Shown piece after piece: positions 33,306-41,246 of a stretch of 64,000 nucleotides of DNA. The stretch comes from Anaeromassilibacillus sp001305115 (GTDB lineage Bacteria; Bacillota; Clostridia; Oscillospirales; Acutalibacteraceae): positions 1,674,001 through 1,738,000 of the forward strand of contig AP031437.1 of the NCBI GenBank assembly GCA_042854365.1, read 5' to 3'. The notes under the pieces are model-generated. The model did not search any database, was not told the DNA's origin, and saw only the letters and a list, made by a program, of their open reading frames with translations. Both the position numbers and the translations under genes were made by a program. The stretch's first letter is position 1. Each line of letters starts with the position of its first letter.

Positions 33306-33390
33306 GGGAGATCACCTCCTAAGCGGCAGAACTATTGGGCACTGCCAATCCGTTCCGAGCAATAAATCAGTTCTTTTGGCTCATATCATG

Positions 33391-33430
33391 CAGAACGCCG
33401 GTTCGGAAAAATTTCCGAACCGGCGTTCTG
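33391..33430. repeat. 40-bp near-perfect palindrome at the element/chromosome border
   Basis: Arms CAGAACGCCGGTTCGGAAA and TTTCCGAACCGGCGTTCTG (19 bases each) around AA. It lies 28 bases after the nfnB stop, so it can end nfnAB transcription, although no T run follows on the minus strand. The stretch 33306-33390 before it holds no gene. Confidence 0.75.
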
Positions 33431-33458
33431 ACCCATTCTGCTCCTGTAAGAAACAGAA

Positions 33459-34856
33459 TTATTTCTTTGCTTTATTCTGAATATACGTATCAATCGAGGC
33501 TGCAGCTTCTTTGCCTCCGCCCATAGCCAAGATGACCGTTGCGGCACCGCTGACCGCGTCACCAGCCGCATAGACGCCCTCACGTGTCGTCGCCTTGGTT
33601 GCATCATCCACAATGATACATCCCTTCTGGTTGGCCTCCAATCCCTCAGTTGTCGAACGGATCAATGGATTCGGGCTATTGCCGATAGCCATGATAACAC
33701 AGTCGACCGGCAGCTCAAAGTTGGAGCCTTCCTTCGGCACCGGCTTCCGGCGCCCAGACGCATCCGGCTCACCTAGCTCCATCTCTATACATTCGATGGC
33801 CCGCACTTTCCCGTCGTCATCGCCATGGATCGCCACCGGATTGCAAAGCAGACGGAAAAGAATCCCTTCTTCCTTCGCGTGATGAATTTCTTCTTTTCTC
33901 GCCGGCATCTGTTCTTCTGCGCGGCGATATACAATATATACATTTTCCGCGCCCAGACGTTTTGCGGTACGCGCGGCATCCATCGCCACGTTTCCGCCAC
34001 CCACAACCGCCACATCCTTCGGCCGGATGATCGGCGTGTCATATTCCGGTTTATACGCCTTCATCAGATTTACACGGGTAAGAAATTCGTTGGCAGAGTA
34101 TGTACCAACGAGGCTTTCACCCGGAATATTCATGAAGCTCGGCAGCCCTGCTCCGGTACCGATGAATACCGCCTCATACCCCATTTCAAAGAGCTCGTCC
34201 ACGGAGAGAACTTTTCCCATCACCATATCGGTTTTGATTTCCACACCGCGCTCTTCCAAGCCAGAAATCTCCTTCTGAACAATTTCTTTGGGCAGACGGA
34301 ACTGTGGAATTCCATACATTAAGACGCCGCCAGCTGTGTGCAGCGCTTCAAAAACCGTCACTTCATAACCTTTTGCGTTCAAATCACCTGCACAGGTCAG
34401 TCCAGCCGGGCCAGCGCCCACCACCGCAACCTTGTGCCCATTCGAGGGGACCTTCTTCACCTGTTCCTTGCTGTGGCGCATATGCCAGTCTGCGACATAG
34501 CGCTCCAAACGGCCGATGCCAACCGGCTCGCCCTTGATGCCGCGCACACAGTTGTGCTCGCACTGATTCTCCTGCGGGCAAACACGTCCACAGATAGCTG
34601 GGAGGGAATTCATCGTCTTTATGGTTTGATATGCTTCCTCCAGTTCCCCTTTAGCCACATGAGCGATGAAATCTGGAATCGGCACGCCTACAGGGCACCC
34701 GTTTACACAGGGCTTGTGCTTACAATTAAGGCAGCGCTGTGCCTCTTCTATAGCCATCTCGTCGGTATATCCCAACGCAACTTCTTCGAAATTCTTATTC
34801 CGGACATCCGGCGCCTGTTCTGGCATCGGCGTCTTTTTTGGTGTCATATTAGGCAT
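33459..34856 (-). CDS. nfnB: NfnB / GltA-type flavin-iron-sulfur NADPH oxidoreductase
   Basis: A 465-residue protein of the glutamate-synthase small-subunit family. N-terminal [4Fe-4S] cysteines are in RCLNCKHKPCVNGCPVGVPI and ICGRVCPQENQCEHNCVRG; the FAD-binding motif is VAVVGAGPAGLTCAGDL; a second dinucleotide site is DVAVVGGGNVAMDAARTA. Because the gene follows an NfnA-like subunit with an 8-base overlap, it most likely forms the electron-bifurcating NADH-dependent ferredoxin:NADP oxidoreductase rather than glutamate synthase. ATG 34856 is preferred (GGAGG 9 bases upstream). Such complexes make NADPH in anaerobes. Confidence 0.88.
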   Translation of the reverse strand: MPNMTPKKTPMPEQAPDVRNKNFEEVALGYTDEMAIEEAQRCLNCKHKPCVNGCPVGVPIPDFIAHVAKGELEEAYQTIKTMNSLPAICGRVCPQENQCEHNCVRGIKGEPVGIGRLERYVADWHMRHSKEQVKKVPSNGHKVAVVGAGPAGLTCAGDLNAKGYEVTVFEALHTAGGVLMYGIPQFRLPKEIVQKEISGLEERGVEIKTDMVMGKVLSVDELFEMGYEAVFIGTGAGLPSFMNIPGESLVGTYSANEFLTRVNLMKAYKPEYDTPIIRPKDVAVVGGGNVAMDAARTAKRLGAENVYIVYRRAEEQMPARKEEIHHAKEEGILFRLLCNPVAIHGDDDGKVRAIECIEMELGEPDASGRRKPVPKEGSNFELPVDCVIMAIGNSPNPLIRSTTEGLEANQKGCIIVDDATKATTREGVYAAGDAVSGAATVILAMGGGKEAAASIDTYIQNKAKK

Positions 34857-35697
34857 TTTTTGCACCCTCCATCAAACGGCAATTGAACTCGCGCGTGGCT
34901 TCCTGCTCCTGTTCCCGATAGGTGCGCAGACGCTTCATTGCCTCATCAAAATCAACCTCGTGGCCATTGAAGTCCGGGCCATCCACACATGCAAATTTAG
35001 TCTTTCCACCTACGGTCAAACGGCAACCGCCGCACATTCCTGTACCGTCGATCATGATCGGGTTCATGCTAATCATCGTTTCAATGTTATATTCCTTAGT
35101 CAGATTGCATACAGCGCGCATCATCGGCAGAGGCCCAATGGCAACTACGAAGTCATAATTCGCGCCATTCTTGATATTATCTTCCAATGCAGCGGTCACA
35201 AATCCCTTGTGCCCATTGGAGCCATCATCCGTCATCAGATAGAGCTGGTCACACACGGCGCGCATCTCATCCTCTAAAATGATGATGTCCTTGTTGCGGA
35301 AGCCTGCAATGACATCCACCTGGGCTCCCATGTTGTGCAACGCTTTTGCCTGCGGATAGGCAATTGCACAGCCTGCACCTCCGCCGACAACCGCCACCTT
35401 CTTGTGGCCTTCCAGCTCGGAGGCTTTCCCCAAAGGTCCAATAAAGTCAAGAATCGCATCGCCCACTTCGAGCGTATCCAACAGCAAAGTGGTCTTGCCC
35501 ACCTTCTGATAAATGATGGTAACGGTTCCCTTTTCGCGGTCATAATCCGCAATCGTCAGAGGGATTCGTTCCCCATATTCGTTTACACGCAAAATGATAA
35601 ACTGACCCGCCTGCGCCTTTTTCGCGATAAAGGGCGCCTCCACAGACATTAGGGTCATGGAGTCGTTCAGCCTGCGCTTTTCTACAATCGAAAACAT
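34849..35697 (-). CDS. nfnA: NfnA: FAD/NAD- and [2Fe-2S]-binding subunit
   Basis: A 282-residue protein of the dihydroorotate dehydrogenase electron-transfer (PyrK-like) family. GERIPLTIADYD binds FAD; VAVVGGGAGCAIAYPQAKAL is the NAD-binding loop; the C-terminal cysteines GMCGGCRLTVGGKTKFACVD hold the [2Fe-2S] cluster. It pairs with the overlapping downstream large subunit. It could be annotated as sulfide dehydrogenase; the pairing favours NfnAB. A strong promoter precedes it. Confidence 0.88.
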   Translation of the reverse strand: MFSIVEKRRLNDSMTLMSVEAPFIAKKAQAGQFIILRVNEYGERIPLTIADYDREKGTVTIIYQKVGKTTLLLDTLEVGDAILDFIGPLGKASELEGHKKVAVVGGGAGCAIAYPQAKALHNMGAQVDVIAGFRNKDIIILEDEMRAVCDQLYLMTDDGSNGHKGFVTAALEDNIKNGANYDFVVAIGPLPMMRAVCNLTKEYNIETMISMNPIMIDGTGMCGGCRLTVGGKTKFACVDGPDFNGHEVDFDEAMKRLRTYREQEQEATREFNCRLMEGAKNA

Positions 35698-35748
35698 GTT
35701 ACTTCCCTACTTCCTATACAAAGCAATAAATCTACAGGTACATGCACC

Positions 35749-35777
35749 ATTATATCGAATGTATCTCCATTTTTCAA
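35749..35777 (-). promoter_or_regulatory. Sigma-A promoter of nfnAB
   Basis: TTGAAA (35772-35777, minus), 17-base spacer, TATAAT (35749-35754), 52 bases before the nfnA ATG. The rest of 35778-35972 is spacer after spoIVA without a gene. Confidence 0.85.
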
Positions 35778-35972
35778 GATTTTTTGCAGTAAAGCGCGAA
35801 ACAGAACGCAGAAAAAACAGTCCCAGAAATAAAAATTTTATGCAGCCTATCCATGTTTTTCCTGCAAGACCACCTTTTCCCACTGGAAAAGCGCATAGCC
35901 GCCGCAGAACGCGAAGTGCCCGTGCCCTCCACCTTTTCTGCGGCGGCCCCCGTTGCAGGCCACGCCACATAT

Positions 35973-37451
35973 TTAAAGAATAATGCAAATCAGCCCATTG
36001 CAACCTTCGTTGATGATCCGCTCAATGGTCTCCCGTACCTTGTCACGCGCATCTCCAGGCATCCGATAGAGCTTGTTGTGCAAGCCTTCGTTGACCAGCT
36101 CGTGCAGGCTCTTGCCAAAGATGTTTGACTCCCAGATCTTTCCCGGGTTTTCCTGGAACTCTTTGAGTAGATACATCACCAATTCTTGCGACTGCTGCTC
36201 CGAACCGACTATCGGCGTCACTTCCGTGGTGATACGCGTCTTCATCATATGAATGGATGGTGCAGCAGCTTTCAAGCGGATACCATACTTACCTCCCTGC
36301 TTGATAATCTCCGGTTCCTCCAAAGAAAGTTCTTCGATGCCGGGCATCACGATCCCATACCCAGTACTCTGCACTTCCTCATAGGCATCCTTGATCTTAT
36401 CATATTTTTTCTGCATTTCTGCAAAGCGCATCATGCAGTCGAGAAGAGCCCCTTCATCCTCAATGGACAGGCCGGTCTTTTCTCCCAACACTTTATAGAA
36501 CAAATTGGCCTGCAACCCCACCGTGATACGCGCGTGGCCCGTGCCGAGATCCACCGTGGAGGTCTTTGCAAAAGACACATATTCGCAGGAGGTTACCTCT
36601 TTCACTACATTCTCGATCTCGCGGATTCGCGTGATCTTTCCCGCCGCCTGCTGAATGGTCGTATAAAGCGAAGTGCGCAGCCAGTGATCCTTTTCCAGTG
36701 AGGAAACCCAATGCGGCATATCCACCTTGATTTCCTTCACAGGGAACTCAAAGAGAATCTTTGAGAGGATGGTGCGGATCTCCTCCTCCTCCAATTCCAG
36801 GCAGTTGACCGGCAGAACTGGCACCTCATATTTCTTCTGCATAGAACGGGCAAGCGAAAGTGTCTCCTCCGAGCTCGGATAGGTGCTGTTCAACAATACA
36901 ATGAACGGTTTGTTGATCTCCTTGAGTTCAGAGATCACCCGCTCTTCCGCTTCCTCGTATTCCGCACGGGGAATGTCACTGATGCTGCCATCGGTCGTCA
37001 CCACCAGTCCGATGGTGGAATGCTCCGTGATGACCTTCTTGGTGCCAATCTCCGCCGCCATATTGAACGGAATAGGTTCATCATACCACGGCGTCATCAC
37101 CATCCGGGGCATGTCGTCCTCCACATACCCCAGCGCGCTCGGCACAATGTATCCCACGCAGTCGATCATGCGGACAGCAAAACTGGCGTTCCCCTCAATG
37201 TTGACTGTGACCGCCTGTTCCGGCACGAATTTCGGCTCGGTGGTCATGATGGTGCGCCCCGCAGCAGACTGCGGCATCTCATCGATGGCACGGTCCCGGC
37301 GGTAGTTCCCATCTATGTTCGGTATGACAATGGTGTCCATGAAGCGCTTGATAAAGGTGGATTTACCGGTTCTGACCGGACCGACAACCCCAATATAAAT
37401 ATCGCCATTGGTGCGCTCCGAAATGTCATGGTAAATATTGCGTTCTTCCAT
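35973..37451 (-). CDS. spoIVA: Stage IV sporulation protein A (SpoIVA)
   Basis: A 492-residue ATPase that polymerises on the forespore surface to form the base of the spore coat. It begins MEERNIYHDISERTNGDIYI with Walker A GPVRTGKST (residues 24-32) and ends NEGCNGLICIIL, the conserved membrane-surface tail. The whole length matches the family. It lies 57 bases after the SipL-like gene and is probably read with it from the sigma-E-type promoter at 39079. SpoIVA, SpoVM and SipL, which act together in coat anchoring, are all in this 4-kb stretch. Confidence 0.97.
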   Translation of the reverse strand: MEERNIYHDISERTNGDIYIGVVGPVRTGKSTFIKRFMDTIVIPNIDGNYRRDRAIDEMPQSAAGRTIMTTEPKFVPEQAVTVNIEGNASFAVRMIDCVGYIVPSALGYVEDDMPRMVMTPWYDEPIPFNMAAEIGTKKVITEHSTIGLVVTTDGSISDIPRAEYEEAEERVISELKEINKPFIVLLNSTYPSSEETLSLARSMQKKYEVPVLPVNCLELEEEEIRTILSKILFEFPVKEIKVDMPHWVSSLEKDHWLRTSLYTTIQQAAGKITRIREIENVVKEVTSCEYVSFAKTSTVDLGTGHARITVGLQANLFYKVLGEKTGLSIEDEGALLDCMMRFAEMQKKYDKIKDAYEEVQSTGYGIVMPGIEELSLEEPEIIKQGGKYGIRLKAAAPSIHMMKTRITTEVTPIVGSEQQSQELVMYLLKEFQENPGKIWESNIFGKSLHELVNEGLHNKLYRMPGDARDKVRETIERIINEGCNGLICIIL

Positions 37452-37508
37452 TTTACCTCCCCCTCAGGCAGAGAATTTGTGGGTTTACTCCGTTGCGGAA
37501 TCCGGCGG

Positions 37509-39047
37509 TCACATGGGGATCAACAGCATCCCCCTGCTCTCCACGAACTCCCCGGCGAGATTGTTTTCCTGCCGGATGGCGTCCACAGAGGTGCAGTACG
37601 CCCGCGCGATGTCCCACAGGCTCTCGCCCGGGTCTGCGTAATAGATGCTGAGCGCGGCAGAGGTATCCCTAGCGCGCGGCCGGTCTTCGTCCGCGCGAAT
37701 CTCCGAAATAATCTTCAGACTGCTCTGTGTGATGACCTGGGCCTCTAGGCGCAGTTCGGCCTTGATTTCGATGCCATCTCCGGTGATGCGGTAACTGATC
37801 CCCGCCACATAGAGCCATGACGTACATTTGACTCCTTTGGGTTTCTCCGCCCCCCACGGATGGGCGTATTCAAAGTCGATCATACGCTCGGTGTAAAACG
37901 GACGATTCTCCTTATTGGCCGCCAGGATGCACACATTGAATTTTCCTTTGTAAACGATCTGGCCATCCTGCTCTGCAGCGGTTACCGCGGAAAGTTCGTT
38001 CCAAACGTCAAATACCTTGGAAATTCCAGCGCCTTCCAGTGCAATACTGCTCTTCTGAATGGCCGAGTCGTTCAACAATTCGACAACCTGTTCCAAGGTC
38101 TTTTGCTGATAACCGATCTCCAATTCATAGGCTTTCGAATATGCGTCCGTTACCACCGTGATCTCAGCCGGTTGGAAAGCTACCGCCTCCGCATAGAGGT
38201 TCATCTGTACATCAAAAAAGGTCTTATCACCGGAGTAATCGTTCTTCACCTGAATGGTCAGGCCCGCAATCTGAAGCCTTACTTCGCACAGGCAGTCGTC
38301 TGTAAAATCACTTCCGTCCAGCATCTGGCTGAATGGAATCGCATATTCCATTGTTTCCAGCATGGTCTCATCAAGGACGGAAGTGTACAAGATTTTCAGC
38401 GTGACCTCGCCCTTCACCATCAGTTTACCCGCCACCGTCTTGCTATCCTGAAGGCTGGCAAAGGCGGTGGTCCGTAAGATATTGTCCGCCCCCGGTTTCG
38501 ACGCCGGCAGCTCCAAAACTTCCTCTAACGGAAACTGCTGGCCACAGAATCCAGCCAAGCGGCTGTATGGCATAACCTGCCGTTTTTGCTCGATCTCCTC
38601 CCCCTCAATACCGCACACAACTTCACTGTCCGTGCGCCCCACAACCTTTGCGCACACCGAAAACGCCCCATGAATGTCCAGGCGCCTCGGGCTAGTAGCC
38701 CGGCAGTTGATGTACTCCACTCGAGTAAACGCAGACACATGTGCACCATCGGCCGGTTGCTTCAATGTAATTGCGGCAAAGAAGGAGCTGCTGTTCTCAC
38801 AGCAGCGCAACGCCGTTCCGCCCGCGTCCAGGTAAAAGACTTTGACACTGTACGTTCCTTCCAGTTCCAAGCGATCCCCCATGATGTTCCGTCCCGTAAT
38901 ACGGGGATAGACTTGGCATTTCAGGATACGCTGTATGTCCGGGCAGTAATCCGGCAGGCTAATGTCCAGGTCCACCGGCTGTTCCTGGCACCCGTCATAG
39001 AGCACCTCGCCGGCGGCCAGCGCCTCGCGGTTAAGCATATAATCCAT
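37509..39047 (-). CDS. SipL-like spore coat morphogenesis protein (SPOCS + LysM)
   Basis: A 512-residue protein. The N-terminal and middle parts (VDLDISLPDYCPDIQRILKC, YSVKVFYLDAGGTALRCCEN, ADNILRTTAFASLQDSKTVA) belong to DUF3794/SPOCS domains, and the last ~45 residues are a LysM (IYYADPGESLWDIARAYCTS, ending GMLLIPM). In Clostridioides difficile, SipL binds SpoIVA through its LysM domain. Adjacency to spoIVA strongly supports the same role here. A sigma-E-like promoter lies upstream. Confidence 0.88.
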   Translation of the reverse strand: MDYMLNREALAAGEVLYDGCQEQPVDLDISLPDYCPDIQRILKCQVYPRITGRNIMGDRLELEGTYSVKVFYLDAGGTALRCCENSSSFFAAITLKQPADGAHVSAFTRVEYINCRATSPRRLDIHGAFSVCAKVVGRTDSEVVCGIEGEEIEQKRQVMPYSRLAGFCGQQFPLEEVLELPASKPGADNILRTTAFASLQDSKTVAGKLMVKGEVTLKILYTSVLDETMLETMEYAIPFSQMLDGSDFTDDCLCEVRLQIAGLTIQVKNDYSGDKTFFDVQMNLYAEAVAFQPAEITVVTDAYSKAYELEIGYQQKTLEQVVELLNDSAIQKSSIALEGAGISKVFDVWNELSAVTAAEQDGQIVYKGKFNVCILAANKENRPFYTERMIDFEYAHPWGAEKPKGVKCTSWLYVAGISYRITGDGIEIKAELRLEAQVITQSSLKIISEIRADEDRPRARDTSAALSIYYADPGESLWDIARAYCTSVDAIRQENNLAGEFVESRGMLLIPM

Positions 39048-39078
39048 TCAGGCTCTCTCCTTTTCCTGTTTCTATCCC

Positions 39079-39108
39079 ATAGGTATGAGGTTCCTGTCCA
39101 TTTTATGC
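39079..39108 (-). promoter_or_regulatory. Likely sigma-E-type sporulation promoter of sipL-spoIVA
   Basis: GCATAAA (39102-39108, minus), 14-base spacer, CATACCTAT (39079-39087), about 32 bases before the SipL-like ATG. It fits the mother-cell sigma-E pattern (GNATAnnN-14-CATACANT) except for one or two positions. Confidence 0.55.
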
Positions 39109-39181
39109 TTGTGCTGAAAGAAACAGGAGAAAAACCTCTGCATGTCTTCTAAGGTTGCCAACAAGCAATCCCTTTTCAGCA

Positions 39182-39214
39182 AAAAAGCCAGCGGGAATCC
39201 CCCGCTGGCTTTTT
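39182..39214. terminator. Bidirectional terminator after spoVM
   Basis: AAAAAGCCAGCGGG aatcc CCCGCTGGCTTTTT: a strong stem with A and T runs on both sides, 25 bases after the spoVM stop. Confidence 0.9.
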
Positions 39215-39239
39215 CTGATAAGTTGCTCAAAATTGCCTG

Positions 39240-39320
39240 TCACGCTTCTTTTTTGATATGGAACATCTTGCGCAGGACAAAGCCCCAGAATTTCGAACCC
39301 TTTACAACGACGACTTTCAT
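39240..39320 (-). CDS. spoVM: SpoVM, 26-residue spore coat anchor peptide
   Basis: A 26-codon frame: begins MKVVVVKGSKFWGF, ends HIKKEA, an amphipathic helix with the length and pattern of Bacillus SpoVM (MKFYTIKLPKFLGG...). GGGAGG lies 8 bases before the ATG and a strong terminator follows. The peptide recognises convex forespore membrane and anchors SpoIVA. The location next to thiN and rsgA-prkC-prpC matches B. subtilis, where spoVM follows thiN, which makes the call secure despite its size. Confidence 0.88.
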   Translation of the reverse strand: MKVVVVKGSKFWGFVLRKMFHIKKEA

Positions 39321-39336
39321 AACGAAAACCTCCCAG

Positions 39337-39513
39337 TTATGTTCCGCTCCGTAGGAGCGCGATTCCCAGTACGACCAGTATGACCGCCACCACAAACATG
39401 ATTAAACCGACCGGGCAGAAGCAAGAGCAAACAAGGCCCAGGCCAAATGTGACGGCATATTGCCCCACCCGACAGCAGAATTCACCTTTACAGCAGTTTC
39501 CTCTGCAACGCAT
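39337..39513 (-). CDS. Small Cys-rich membrane protein
   Basis: A 58-residue frame starting MRCRGNCCKGEFCCRVGQYA with six cysteines in the first 30 residues (RCRGNCCKGEFCC and CSCFCP) and then one membrane span (VGLIMFVVAVILVVLGIALL). GAGG lies 10 bases upstream of the ATG; the longer open frame upstream has no ribosome site. It ends 16 bases before spoVM, so the two may be read together in sporulation. I do not recognise a family; metal binding is a guess from the cysteines. Confidence 0.6.
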   Translation of the reverse strand: MRCRGNCCKGEFCCRVGQYAVTFGLGLVCSCFCPVGLIMFVVAVILVVLGIALLRSGT

Positions 39514-39710
39514 GTTCCATCGCCTCGTTTCCCCTATGTGTTCCAACAGAAACCTTTTGGATTCCCGCTGTAGTACCAGTATATACGGGAAGGGGCGTTT
39601 TGGTTCCGGGAAAAATACAACCCAACCACGGTAGAAATAAAACAAAACGTCCCTAAACCGGGTTTCCATTTCCACGGTTTAGGGACACAGCGATCAGATA
39701 TTTAGACCAG

Positions 39711-40367
39711 CTACAAGTCAGCACGCGGTTGGTACAATACACCGAGCATTTCGCCCGTGTGAACCGTCACCGATGCTGTTTCGGTCACAATGCGGTTGCT
39801 CACGCCGAGCGGAAAATCCGAACGAAGCGGATACTCCTTTAAGGGATATTGCATCCCTGTATAACTCACTGTACAGCTTGGGCAACCAAATGGGAATGCA
39901 GAAAACATTGCACCGCACATTTGAAGAAGCGGTTGCGTCTCTCCCGCTTGCAGAAGAAACACCCGCGTGCCCTTTTCTGCCATGACCGCACGGCATCCTT
40001 CGCGCGCCAAAAATTGCAGCACACAAAGATTGGCATAGGAGTGCTCAAACCGCTCCCCCCCGAGTGCTCCAAGCAAAATAAATTCCCGACACCCGCGGCG
40101 AAGGCCTTCTCGAGCAGCGGCCAGCAGATCCGTGTCGTCCTTTTCCGGCTTCAAGCGGATCGTTTCGATGCCTTCCGGCAACTCCCCCCGTACCGAGTCA
40201 AAGTCCCCAATTAGCAAGTCCGGTAAGATGCCGTATTTTCGTGCGGTATCCAGACCGCCATCCGCGCAGATCCGATACGCATTCTTCGCGTCAAAAGCAT
40301 CGAAAACAGCGCCATCCTCTACCGGAGCAGATCCCAACAGGATACAACGCTTTATTTCATTTCCCAT
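39711..40367 (-). CDS. thiN: Thiamine pyrophosphokinase
   Basis: A 218-residue enzyme that makes thiamine diphosphate from thiamine and ATP. ADGGLDTARKYGILPDLLIG-DFDSV is the catalytic core, KPEKDDTDLLAA the substrate loop, and GGERFEHSYANL the helix after it; the C-terminal beta domain binds thiamine. ATG 40367 (AAAGGA upstream) overlaps the rsgA end by 16 bases. Position after rsgA and before spoVM matches B. subtilis, without rpe in between. Confidence 0.9.
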   Translation of the reverse strand: MGNEIKRCILLGSAPVEDGAVFDAFDAKNAYRICADGGLDTARKYGILPDLLIGDFDSVRGELPEGIETIRLKPEKDDTDLLAAAREGLRRGCREFILLGALGGERFEHSYANLCVLQFLAREGCRAVMAEKGTRVFLLQAGETQPLLQMCGAMFSAFPFGCPSCTVSYTGMQYPLKEYPLRSDFPLGVSNRIVTETASVTVHTGEMLGVLYQPRADL

Positions 40368-41242
40368 TCTTTCAGGTCCTTTACTTCGTTGTACATGGCG
40401 ACGTAACTGGTATGGCGGGATAAATGAATTTCCCCTTCCTGCACTGCTTGTAACACGGCACAGCCCTTTTCGCATGTGTGCGAGCAGGAGGGAAATTTAC
40501 ACTGATTCCGGTACGGCTCAAATTCCCGGAAACAGAACTGTAGGTTTTCTTTTCGAACTAAGTCGCACTGCTCCAGGGAGATCGAAGAAAACCCCGGAGT
40601 ATCCGCCACATAGGTATCGTCTCCCAGCTTTAACAACTCCACCTTTCGGGTGGTATGCCTTCCCCGGCCGAGCTTCTGGCTGATCTCTCCCGTTTCCAGT
40701 GCCAGACGCGGATCAATGCGGTTCAACAGGGAAGACTTCCCCACACCGGAATTTCCGGTAAACGCGGTAACCTTCCCTTTCAGAAGCGACTTGACCGCCT
40801 CTATCCCTTCGTCTGTCACCGAAGACACGGCAAAAAAGGGGATGCCGGCCTTTTCATAAATATCCCGCAACCATTCGCCGCTTTCCAAATCTGTCTTGGA
40901 TACCACCACTACCGGCTCGATCTCCTTATCCTCGGCCGCTGCAATTGCTTCGTCAATCAACAAGGTGTTTGGGGATGGGTCACATACTGACGTAACCACA
41001 ATCAATTGATCGATGTTTGCCACCGGCGGGCGGGTCAAAAAGTTCTTACGAGGGAGGATTTCCTCCACATATCCAGTCCCATCCTCTCCGAGGCGAATCT
41101 CCACCAGATCACCCGCAAGGGGCGTGATCCCCTTTTTGCGGAACACGCCCCTCGCTTTACAGGAATATAACTGTTCTTCTGTCTCTACGTAGTAGAAACC
41201 GCCAATCCCCTTGATAATTCGTCCGTTTCGTATCTCTTTCAT
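40352..41242 (-). CDS. rsgA: Ribosome small subunit-dependent GTPase A
   Basis: A 296-residue circularly permuted GTPase that assists late 30S assembly. OB-fold N-terminus (MKEIRNGRIIKGIGGFYYVE), then permuted G motifs: DQLIVVTSV, VVVSKTDLE (G4), FTGNSGVGKSSLLNRIDP (G1), RHTTRKVELL (G2), VADTPGFSS (G3), and a zinc knuckle CKFPSCSHTCEKGCAV. ATG 41242 begins four bases after the prkC stop, consistent with coupling. Confidence 0.93.
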   Translation of the reverse strand: MKEIRNGRIIKGIGGFYYVETEEQLYSCKARGVFRKKGITPLAGDLVEIRLGEDGTGYVEEILPRKNFLTRPPVANIDQLIVVTSVCDPSPNTLLIDEAIAAAEDKEIEPVVVVSKTDLESGEWLRDIYEKAGIPFFAVSSVTDEGIEAVKSLLKGKVTAFTGNSGVGKSSLLNRIDPRLALETGEISQKLGRGRHTTRKVELLKLGDDTYVADTPGFSSISLEQCDLVRKENLQFCFREFEPYRNQCKFPSCSHTCEKGCAVLQAVQEGEIHLSRHTSYVAMYNEVKDLKEWEMK

Positions 41243-41246
41243 ATGC

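Larger units (their letters stand above)
1300..33310. mobile_element. Decayed Tn1549/CTn-type conjugative element with stacked cargo
   Basis: The scaffold genes (truncated sigma factor, XRE regulator, mobC-mobA, ardA-like, topB, DUF4366 remnant, virB4, prgI, CD1112-type virB6) are in the order seen in Tn1549-related conjugative transposons. No integrase, excisionase, VirD4 coupling protein, NlpC/CHAP hydrolase or replication gene is present, and at least seven scaffold or cargo genes carry stops or shifts. Both borders are approximate: similarity to the element stops near 1302 on the left and after the virB6 start (33305) on the right. Conclusion: a remnant that cannot transfer by itself but hosts an apparently intact inner element. 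Confidence 0.8.
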
